This document shows positions 55,470 to 64,000 of a stretch of DNA of 64,000 bases, in pieces. How positions within the stretch are numbered: the first letter of the stretch is position 1; every line of letters starts with the position of its first letter. The notes below the pieces were generated by a model. That model did no database searches. It had not been told where the DNA came from and was given only the letters and a program-made list of their open reading frames with translations. Source of the DNA: Triatoma infestans. Its lineage: Eukaryota; Arthropoda; Insecta; Hemiptera; Reduviidae. A program made the position numbers and the translations under genes. The stretch is from positions 415,608 through 479,607 of the forward strand of contig JAAEAF010000672.1 in NCBI GenBank assembly GCA_011037195.1, written 5' to 3'.

Positions 55470-55859
55470 TGTAACGCAGCCAGTGGTGGCATCTAGGAGA
55501 GGAAGTAGGAATCTCAAGTTCTCTTAGTGGCCGCTAGAAAGCGCTGGCGACGCGCTCTAGTTCTCTCTTGAAGGATTGAGAAGATTCTAAAAGATTCTCC
55601 ACTGGTACAAATAGTGGGTCCGCAGAGAGTTGAGAGAGTTTTCCAGTTACAAACGAAGGTATGTTTGTGGAAAGTGTATAAAAAGTGAACAATGTGAACT
55701 TTTGTGGTTTAAACTGTGAAGTAATTATTATTAAGTGTTGTATTTTGTAATTTATTGTGAATAAATTGGTCTTTTTTGTATTGAAGTTTAGAGTATTTTA
55801 TCTGTACGAACCCAGTTAAATCTAGTTGCAGTAGCTAGTTTAGAAGGAAAAACGTTACA
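55470..55859 (+). mobile_element. Solo LTR, family F (Gypsy-type), 390 bp
   Basis: TGTAACG … CGTTACA termini are perfect inverted repeats, and GTAT flanks both sides (55466-55469, 55860-55863). A TATA-like box (gtataaaaagtg near 55677) and a polyadenylation signal (aataaa near 55761) lie in the expected order. The 4-bp duplication and these ends fit Ty3/Gypsy. No internal region remains, so it arose by LTR-LTR recombination. It sits directly behind the SINE in the same family H copy. Confidence 0.88.
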
Positions 55860-56177
55860 GTATGAAGAAAGTACTTTGAGCCGTTATGAAGAAAATCGCG
55901 AAAAATTATATCAAAAAATTCACTAAGTCGCACTTCCGGTTGATGGATTTCGTCCGAAACCTTCGTGTCAGATGCGGTACAGTCCGTACCTAAACGGAAT
56001 ACCAAGTTTTAGTATCCTACGACTTTTCGTTTTTGAGATATTTTGTTCATGCATACATTCATTCGCTAAAAAAACCTTTTTATCGTACTCAGGAACCCTA
56101 AAAACATCGTGAAAACTAAATTTTGAAAATATGACTCGATCATTCCTCTTTACTTATTATTAAGAGAAAGTAAAAAT

Positions 56178-56810
56178 AATAACAGGAGAAAAAAAATTAA
56201 CTCTATACTAAAGACTATTTTACCTATCTTACAGTTTTTCATCTTGTTGCATACATAATTAAAATTAAATAACCAGTTGCACGTGAGGAATAATACATAT
56301 TCCTCCTTTATTAAGTACTGGTAAAAGGGAATGACCATTGTTGGACATGAAAATAATTCTATTTACTTAGCCCCTTTAGTTCAGTTCCCTTTCTCTACCA
56401 TGGAGAACCCTATATTGACCGTAAAGATGAATATCTCTCATCATATATGTAGATTGAAAATCTTGCATAAAATAACAGCAGAGACGTATGCACGGGGGTT
56501 GAATCAGGAGGGGATATATCCCACTGAAATTTCAGCTTGATTAGTCGAAAAAAATATTTTCTCTGTAGATAATACCGTAATAAATTCGTTGAAATTAATT
56601 ACACTAATTTTATATTTCAGTTAATGTTGTTATAAAACTGAAACATGACTAATGGCAAATTTTCTTTAAAATTACAGTGTACACAAACATTAGTCGAGCT
56701 GGATATTAAAAAAAAATGGTAGCGGTTACACATATTGTATACCAGAGTGGACATTGTGGGCGCCCTCTGTCAAAACTAGCAATACTTATATCGTCAATTT
56801 AAAGTTAAAC
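56178..56810. other. No recognisable feature
   Basis: AT-rich; the 69-codon plus frame at 56331 has no known motif. Confidence 0.5.
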
Positions 56811-57404
56811 CTAACTGACACGCCTCCCAAAGCCCCTCTACAATCAATTTTTTTTTGAAAACTATTACAAATAAAACTGATGGATTTATATTTGTGCAGG
56901 AAATCGTTATCGTAAAGAAATCGTTATATTCAGAAACACTAAAATGGCACTTCCGATTTTCCGATTTCCTTCAAATTTGCAATGCTATAATGCTTGTAAT
57001 GTACAAATGGTAGAAACGTACATTGTATTAAAGTGGTATTTTAAAGAAAAGCTACTGTGCCTCCCCCCCAGAACTCCCAAAAAATCAATTTTCCCGGGAA
57101 AATGTTTGAAATAAAAGTAAAAGGTATATTTATGTGTTTAGTAGATAGTGTAAACGAAGTTTAAACAAAATCGTTGGAGCAGTTTTTGTGAAAATCGTAT
57201 GAAATCGACGTAAATCATCGACAGTAAAGTCGTTCTTACGGTTGAAGGTTTTTGCCCAAAACCTGTTCGTGTCAAATGCGGGTACCTAAACGTGTATTCA
57301 ATGCCTAAAAGAAATTTCAAGTTTAAGCTTCCTGCGATTTTTCATTTTTGAGTTATTTTGTATTCAACACACGCACACACATCACACACACACACGCACA
57401 CACA

Positions 57405-58895
57405 CAAGAAGAAGAAGAATGCACTTTATAAAACAAAAGTGAGGCTGCTCAACTACGTTGAGTTGCTAAGCACACAGCTTGATAATCAGTCTCAACGACA
57501 TTCCTTAAGCGGTAGAAAAGTTGTTGATGCTTATTAGCCAACCTGAGTAGCCAAATTGCAGAGCAGAGTCCATATAAAATTATCAACAAACACGCAACCT
57601 ATGGATAAGGCGTAGATCGATTTAGTAGTTAGTTTGCTCTGTGTTTAGCTCTCCCTTAAGAGGTCAGCCATATATATGGTGATTAATTATTCCTAGAGAA
57701 TCGATAATGATTGATTCTGCTAAGAAAGTCAGATGTCTCGGTTCAATGCCCATACCCTCGAGGAAGTCCCAAGTTGCCTTTGGGACAGTTCCACGGGCTC
57801 CGAACCAAAGTCCACGGACCCTTTTCCCTTTCCCTTTCCCCGAACCGCTCTCTGAACTTTTCTTTATAGAAAGGAGTACACCTTTCTGTAATGACATGGA
57901 AAGTCATACCAATGTCAAAGTGGTTCCAGCCAGCTGTTATCTTAACAAAGGATGGCAGTAATAAAAGAGCAATTTATAACCAGCGACCTAGCAGGCCGCC
58001 GTCTTCAAGACAATGCCGGCCAAACAAACAACAAATGCCTTTTCAATACTTTACATCAAAGCAAGCACCGATAGGTTGGCCACTGACCTAAATAAGGTCA
58101 GCAAACTACGAAGGTCGCACAAGGTCGCACACTAGGACAGATGTCTTGGTGTGAGTGTGGCCAACACCGATATATAAACTCTATCATATACAAGGAGAGG
58201 AGCATTATATCTTATACGACGATACGAGCACGTCCATATAAACGAGCAGCAGTTTACGCAACTATAAACAGTTTCTTTTAAACTTATTATCTTTTAGTAG
58301 TGCATCTTAGTTCGTTTATTTTATCATTCTAATTTATTACTTATTTATCTTCTATTTATTCCTAAGTATTTTGCTAGTTATTAGTTACCATTTATACGTT
58401 AAAATTATTGTTAAAATACAGTTTATTTTTATAAAATCCGTATTAATAATTCGATGCACTAACTTCCAAAATCTCTCAACTAACTTCCGCCCTCTTCAAG
58501 ACATCGTGTAACTTTGTGGAATCACAATCTACTACATCTACTACATCGGGAATCACATCAAACGATTCCATTACATTTCCTATATGGCCTTCTTCTCATC
58601 GTGTAACTTTGTGGCCTGCTCTAGGTCGTTACACTCAAAGCGCACCATAGGATCTATGATACACGACACTTTGCAGTTGTCCCTGAATGCATTTATGTCC
58701 GCGTACTGGTTGTCCCCTGGCTGTCCACTCCATTTACCTCCTCCTCCATGCATTTATATCCCTTTTCCTTGAGAAGGTCCATGATTAGGTGTTTTACCCT
58801 GTGGTGACGGCGCGGCGTAAAGAGGAGCATATTATGCGCACAGCTTCCCAGCACATGTGCATCTGTTGCATCTGCGACAGAGGGGTCCATATATA
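57405..58895 (-). pseudogene. R2-like LINE C-terminal end, split by a solo LTR
   Basis: Minus strand, in order: the zinc-knuckle region (LCRRC, then a one-base loss, AHVLGSCAHN), PRRHHRVKHLIMDLLKE, and the nuclease core YADINAFRDNCKVSCIIDPM then VRFECNDLEQ. On the other side of the LTR come YKEKFRERFGERE, RVRGLWFGARGTVPKATWDF and the C-terminus IIIDSLGIINHHIYG. The 3' UTR ends near 57408. Residues match the order of the copy at 21975. An in-frame TAG (Tyr in the other copy) lies near the LTR junction. The RT part is missing. Confidence 0.85.
57887..58575 (+). mobile_element. Solo LTR, family D, copy 4
   Basis: 689 bp, TGTAATG … CATTACA, flanked by an exact TTTC duplication (57883-57886, 58576-58579). 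Removing it joins the two halves of the R2-like frame without a shift. Contains a tatataaactctatc promoter-like stretch (58169) and aattattgttaaaatac near the end, as in the other D copies. Confidence 0.88.
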
Positions 58896-59029
58896 TATAT
58901 ATATGCTATAAAAACATTTTCTTCATACTCCGAAGACCTTGAAAACATGTGTTTCCGGTGAGAAATGAATTAAGAAATTTGATACGGTCGCAATAGTTCA
59001 TCCTATAAGGAGTGTATATGATTAAAATT

Positions 59030-59425
59030 TGTGAGGTCTTGGCCAGGCGTAAAAACAAAATGAATTCTAGCCAACGTAAATTTATTATTTTTGTCAAGGC
59101 AAAAATGTTTCTCTATGTGTAGTGTTTAAAATGTAAGGTAAATGTTTGTATAGATGTCTTGTTAAAATGTGACTGGGACAGTTTTACAACTTTGTGACAA
59201 TTAAAGGTTCCCTGTTTGAGAGTAGCTGGCTTTTATAGGTGTTTCTTGAAAATTCCCCTATTTGTTCTTCCAGATCCCCTAGGTATTGATAGGCGGATCT
59301 TGATCCTATAGTGGGGAATTTGAATAGCTTGTGGTAGAGAGAGATGCGTTATGCCTCATATGGCGGATTACTTAGCAGTTGGGTGGATTGCCACATGATT
59401 TTTTTGTTGCAGGCTCCATTACAAT
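59030..59425. other. No recognisable feature
   Basis: A moderately AT-rich stretch without motif. Confidence 0.5.
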
Positions 59426-59429
59426 AGAA

Positions 59430-59590
59430 TACAAAGTTTAAAGAAAAATCATCAAAGACGTTTTCTCAAAAAAAAAAAAATAATTCAGAAAAGTCGCACT
59501 TCCGGTTAATGAATTTTTAATCGACACATAAATGAAATACCAAATTTGAGCTCCTTTTATTTTTGAGCTAATTTGTTCGAATAACTTTCA
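59430..59590 (+). mobile_element. Family H repeat, short fragment
   Basis: aaagtttaaagaaaaatcat, tcgcacttccggttaatgaa, gaaataccaaatttgagctc. Confidence 0.65.
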
Positions 59591-60462
59591 ACTCCTTAAC
59601 ACTTTGCATGAAAGTTACTAAGTTACATTTTTATTGCTAAAATAAAGAAACAAAAATTACACTTATCAATAAGTAAATTATGAAAAGAACGATTTAAAAA
59701 ATTAATATCAACTTTAGACTATTTCAGATCACATTGTGAATGAATCTAGAGATACTGAAATTGCAGTTACTGTATAAATCCATAAAGAAATTCAACTTTT
59801 TTATCAAACAATATTGTACTTATAAGCTACTGCTTTAAAATAGAAGACTTCAATTATAAAAACGGACAAGGCTAAAGGAAAGAATTGTTCAGCAACAATT
59901 TTAAAGTTTTCCTTTTATAGAGAAACAGAATTGAGTTGAAAAAAAAAAAAGAATTAGTTAAAGTTCTTGAGAAATATGTGGAGTGTCTGCTGCAACTTTA
60001 CAATTTAGTTTTTCTTTGCAACTAAACTATAGAACTATACTTTACTTTAAGAACTGTTTCTAAATTCAATAAGACTTACTCACTTATTTTATTTTGACTT
60101 TTCTTTTTTTTTTTAAACATTGAAAATGTTTATTGTCATGACCTAGTCGGTGAAAACAGAACGCGAAAAGTGACATACAAAAGCGTCACACTAAGTGAGG
60201 ATGGATGGATGGGGAGTAAAGTTTGGGTGAGGTGGTCGGTGGGTAAATGACACCTATAAAGGGAGGGGTTTTCGGATTAATGCGCATATTAAAAATGCAT
60301 AAGCAGTACAAACAAAGTAATAAAATATTTTCAATGTTCCGACTTTTTCGTAAAAAATCGCTAGTTTTTTTTTATTTTTTGCAAAAAAAAAAATCCGACG
60401 TGAAACACTCGCACCGACCTCCTCTTATATCTGTTAATATAATTAGTAATATATATAAAATC
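59591..60462. other. No gene; family H 5' end near 60375
   Basis: Mostly AT-rich. At 60375-60430 aaatccgacgtgaaacactc then gcaccgacctcctcttata matches the 5' end of family H, with nothing following. Confidence 0.5.
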
Positions 60463-60695
60463 TAGGGGCGGGTGTTGGTGTAGTGGTTATGAGCATGGAC
60501 TTGTAGTTGGGAGGACCCCAGTTCGAGTCCAGCGTATAACTGCTAAATTTTATATTTGTTTAAAAAATGTTAATAGTAAAGTAGGTGCTTCCGCCCCCGT
60601 CCACGACACCTAATTTGGTAGTTGGACGTTAAGCCCGCCTGAAAAAATAGGCATTACTTTACTACTTACTTTACTTTACTATATATAAATCTGTG
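60463..60695 (+). mobile_element. SINE family C with a TTTAC-repeat tail
   Basis: Head ggcgggtgttggtgtagtgg (A box), ttatgagcatggacttgtag, ccccagttcgagtccagc (B box). A short body (cgcccccgtccacgacacct, gtagttggacgttaagcccg) follows, then a tail of tttactacttactttac repeats. Unrelated to the bodies of A and B. Confidence 0.78.
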
Positions 60696-60699
60696 AGTT

Positions 60700-62455
60700 T
60701 TTAGTTGACATTTTATTATTTATATTTATATATTTACTGTATATAATTGTGGTATAGTGTGTTAGATAGAAACTTTAGTTTTGCCATATGTTTTGGCATG
60801 GATATGTGCCTTCTTCAATAGCTTGTTTGTTAAATATTATAATTTAATGAAACTACATACTTGAAAATTATATTATTGAAATTATAAACCTAAATTTTCT
60901 TGAATAACATTTGATATTATTCCGCGATAACACTTAAGCTATAGAACATTAACTGGTGTAGTATAACTGGTAGATTGGTTGAGTAATTGTAGTTGTGGCA
61001 CGGAGCGGATTTGAAAGGGTAGTAATTTTAAGAAATATGAGAATTTAAGTGAGTAAGGTATTAGAAATTTAACTACGATTAAAGGGCAACTAATATTAAT
61101 GACCAATTATTTATACATAAATACGAGCTAAACTAAATATTATAAAACTAGGATTGATAAATAAATGAAGTGATGGTCAGTGTAGAACATTTCTTGAAAA
61201 TAACGCGTTGCTGACTTTTTGAGTTTGTGAATAGGAGGGACTGAATAAGACTAACTTTTCGTCTCTAATTTATACTAGATCGCCGCAATACAATGGGCTT
61301 TTTTATAATAGAGTTTGGCCAAATAATATTTTAACAAATAAATAACCAAACCCTTTTGAAAACAATCCCAGGAAAATCGTTGCGCCAGAGCGCCAATCCT
61401 TGTCTTCTACATGATGCTGCGATTACTAAAGACCAGAATTCTCATCGAAATTTAATCTCATCAAAGGCTATGATTATTAGTTAGAGACCAACAACTAAGT
61501 TTTGGAAATATTTTTTAAAGAAAAAGAAACTCTATTGTTTAATAAAATTAAACTTTGTAATAAATGTTTTAGAATGAACAAAAGAAATAGAAAAGCGTTT
61601 GATGTAGTATTTATTGGAAAATACTATAGTTAGATGAGGTTGTTGGTGTGTGTCAAAATGTTGAACTTAAAAGTATACAATAGCAGCCGACTTAGTGAAC
61701 AAGAAGCCTTTACACCACTTGTGTATTTCTTTGTTGGCGTGTTAGTTTACTAAAGCTTTGCGTGTACACTACCCTCATTCCCCTATTACTACTATCCGGT
61801 CATTGTGCCAGTGATTGCAAACATTTGCTTCTAGATTCCCCCAACCCCCCCTTGCTTTTATATAAACTTGCTTTTATGCTATACATACTTTACTTTTTGT
61901 AACTAGTAAACTTCCATTATCCTTTGTATAACATAATTATTTTAAGTTTCTTTATACGCTTTGGAATGCAAAGGAATAATTGAAAGTTTGTAACGCCCTG
62001 TTATTTACTAAAGAACTTTTACTATGAATATTAAAACAAAAATATTTGATTTCAGGCAAAATATTTCAATTTCATTTATATTTCAATATTAAAATTTTAA
62101 AAATAACTAGACTGTTTGTTCTTCTAGATACTTTATTTTTAATATTCCTAAGCTTTCAGTCTTGGTTAGACCATTTTCAAAGGGGGTTAATTTTTAAGTC
62201 TTACTACCTATCTTTTTAAGTCTTAGTTAATATTTAAGTGCAATAATAATTAAGTTAAATTTATAAAGTGTGTGGAATATACGATATGACTTATAAATTA
62301 ACACTTTCAAAATGGTTTAAGCAAGACCGAAAGCTTGAGGAAGGTAAAAATAAAGGTTCTACTGTTTACAAACTGTCTACTTCCTTATAGATCTTTGTAA
62401 TCAAAGAACTAAAAAGAAGTACCAAAACAAAATTATTAAAATTTACAATTTATAC
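60700..62455. other. No recognisable feature
   Basis: AT-rich; I see no coding or repeat signature that I can support. Confidence 0.5.
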
Positions 62456-62457
62456 TT

Positions 62458-63469
62458 TTTTACTTTCTCTTACTCCTAGTAAGAGGAAGTATTGTAATCG
62501 TGTCAAATTTTCGATATCGAATTTTCACCGGAAATATCCGTTTGAGGTCCCTTGAGTCCAAAAAAGTGGTTTTTAGCAAATGAGTCTGTATGTGGTGTGT
62601 GTGTGTGTGTGTGGGTTGTGGTCCTGTGTGTGTGTATGTTGTGAACAGCATAGCCCAAAACGAAAAATCGTAGAAAGTTCAAACTTGATATTACGTTTAG
62701 GTATCGCCATGGGATCTGACGGTGCGTTATGTGTCCAAATTCCTCAACCGAAGTACCACTTTACTAGTTGTTTTTTTACGTTTTTTGCCGATTTTCTCAA
62801 AAATGGCTCCGACGATTTTCTTTAAACTTTTGAAATCAACTACACATACAAAGAGCTACAACTTTTATTTGAAACATTTCTCCGGAAAATTCATTTAAGG
62901 GCACTTCTGGGGGAGGGGTGGGGTTAGGTTTTCATCTTAACTGCTGTTTCAGTATATTAGACAATTCTGTCATCTAAATAATGTTAATTAGAATTAAATA
63001 TGTTGTTGAAATTCCGAGTTTGAAAAAAAATAGATAACCGGAAGTGCGTTTTTACTGAAATATAATTTTCAGTTTTCTGGTATTTTCTCGAAAATGGCTC
63101 CAACGATTTTCTTTAAACCAGCGTTGTTAACTATACATATAAAGAGCTACAACTTTTATTTGAAACTTTTTCCCTGATAAATTCATTTAAGGGGACTTTT
63201 GGGGGAGGGGGGTTATGTTTTTTCTTTAAAATGCTATCACAGTTGATTATACAATTCTGTCATCCAAATTGAAATAACTAGAAATTAATATATGACCCAA
63301 ATTCCGAGTTTCAAGGAAATTAGTAAACCGGACAGTTTTACTGGACAGTGTTTTTCACTTTTCGACGAATTTCATTAAATTTGGTACACTAACTATAAAA
63401 TTTGTCAATTATAATTTTGAGTACTGGAGTAAGAGAAAGTTGTGTGAGTGTTTCACACCAGATTTTTTT
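62458..63469 (-). mobile_element. Family H repeat, intact copy on minus
   Basis: About 1.01 kb, complete. On the minus strand: 5' end aaaaaaatctggtgtgaaac (63469), cactcacacaactttctctt, two internal units, a (CA) core (plus-strand TG run 62597-62612), ggtttttagcaaatg on plus, and the 3' hairpin (plus: ctttctcttactcctagtaa gaggaagta). Same length and unit order as 52146-53155. Confidence 0.87.
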
Positions 63470-63835
63470 AAAACTCATGAGGGAAAAACTTACTTATTAC
63501 ACAATATAGTTTCTTTCATTTTTTATTCTGCATTTAAAACAGTCAACTATTTTATTCTGATTGAAATAAATGCAAATCAACTGTTTCAAAATGTCGTAGA
63601 CTTCTCACAATTTAACAGCATTTTTTCCATACCATTTCGTCATAATAAATTTTAGAGAAAATTATTCTGCTTTTTTTTTCTTTTTTTGAGCGAAAACTGC
63701 TTATCATATTTTTAATAATTTACAATTTACATCATAATTTTATTGGGGTGTCCTCAGGTACATCCCACAGGTTGAAAATTGGGCCTGGTTGTTTCTACTG
63801 CCAACAATCAACTTAGCATTTTGATATAAAGCTAA
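63470..63835. other. No recognisable feature
   Basis: AT-rich; the 71-codon plus frame at 63440 starts inside the family H end and is not a gene. Confidence 0.5.
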
Positions 63836-64000
63836 TTTATTATTTATTTATTTATTTATTTATTATTTATTATTAACAAGCTTATAGGTGCAACCCCTTT
63901 AGCTCGGAGTTGCTACAAATGAAAAAAGAACTTAAAGTACACATTTCATACAAAAAACAAAAAACCAAAAAAGGAAGAAAAAACAAAAATGACCAGACTG
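63836..64000 (-). mobile_element. 3' end of a LINE, running out of the window
   Basis: A (TTTA)n-type tail at 63837-63875 on plus is followed by acaagcttataggtgcaacc and tttagctcggagttgc, which read on minus look like a LINE 3' UTR ending in an A/T microsatellite, similar in style to the tails at 3833 and 11394. No coding part lies within the window. Confidence 0.45.

Larger units (their letters stand above)
55005..56177 (+). mobile_element. Family H repeat, split by a SINE and a solo LTR
   Basis: Left end aaaaaatccgcttatat is diverged. Internal tctttcaaccggcaaagtg, caattttcccaaaaaattc. It continues after the two insertions with ctttgagccgttatgaagaa, cgcacttccggttgatggat, cttcgtgtcagatgcggt, gtacctaaacggaataccaa and ends attaagagaaagtaaaaa. 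Confidence 0.78.
56815..59025 (+). mobile_element. Family H repeat, interrupted in its (CA) core by an R2-like element
   Basis: Left part: ggcacttccgattttccgat, cctccccccagaactccc, aatcgttggagcagtttttg, tcaaatgcgggtacctaaac and the (CA)n core to 57405. After the R2-like fragment it resumes near 58895 with aaaacattttcttcatactc, gaaaacatgtgtttccggtg, acggtcgcaatagttcatcc and aaggagtgtatatg. Confidence 0.75.

Noticed and set aside
57664..57961. Plus-strand frame across the LTR junction
   Set aside because: Antisense to the R2-like C-terminus and crossing into the solo LTR.

Overview
The window is AT-rich eukaryotic DNA that consists almost entirely of transposable elements, their fragments and simple repeats. 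I found no protein-coding host gene, rRNA gene or functional tRNA gene. Everything that codes belongs to a mobile element: Ty3/Gypsy, Penelope-like (PLE), several non-LTR clades (Jockey-like, R1-like, R2-like, RTE-like and a clade with (TTA)n tails) and PIF/Harbinger. Together with at least three tRNA-derived SINE families, this suggests an arthropod, most likely an insect. That is inference; nothing in the window fixes the species.

Region 1-11394. A decayed Gypsy gag-protease-RT piece (minus, 1-1107) is followed by a non-LTR retrotransposon (plus) cut in two inside the codons of its catalytic FADD motif. The 8.26 kb insert (1720-9982) is flanked by a 12-bp target-site duplication (TSD). It is a Penelope-like element with ~590-bp inverted arms and a GIY-YIG endonuclease domain, and it carries hammerhead-ribozyme-like motifs near both ends. 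Into its arms went a 385-bp Jockey-like fragment (TSD 12 bp) and a full-length ~6 kb non-LTR element on the minus strand (3833-9790, TSD 18 bp). Into that element's ORF2 went a 724-bp PIF/Harbinger element (TSD TAA) keeping a transposase remnant. The nest is four levels deep and its order can be read from exact TSDs.

Region 11395-31000. This holds many copies of a ~1 kb dispersed repeat, called family H here, with inverted subterminal CTTTCTCTTACT motifs, a 3' hairpin, ~280-300 bp internal tandem units and a (CA)n core. It resembles Helentron-derived non-autonomous elements. The region also has solo LTRs with TGTAATG...CATTACA-type ends, an RNase H piece of a LINE, a 1.6-kb foldback element carrying a SINE, an R2-like C-terminal ORF, and a palindromic pair of hammerhead-like motifs (26735-27003).

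Region 31000-48300. Two related copies of a repeat segment (28340-29085 and 32010-34455) differ by an R1-like 3' end whose poly-A tail later received a full-length family H copy. Further on are SINEs, RTE-like, Jockey-like and other LINE fragments, and a solo LTR.

Region 48300-64000. Family H copies again act as landing sites: a tandem pair of LTR-like repeats (50223-51193), a SINE plus a Gypsy-type solo LTR (55227-55859), and an R2-like fragment itself split by a solo LTR (57405-58895). Two intact family H copies (52146-53155 and 62458-63469) define that family best. The window ends in the 3' end of another LINE on the minus strand.

Nothing here looks able to move by itself: every coding region has frameshifts, stops or truncation. 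The main interest is the readable insertion stratigraphy, the ribozyme-like motifs and the abundant unassigned family H.
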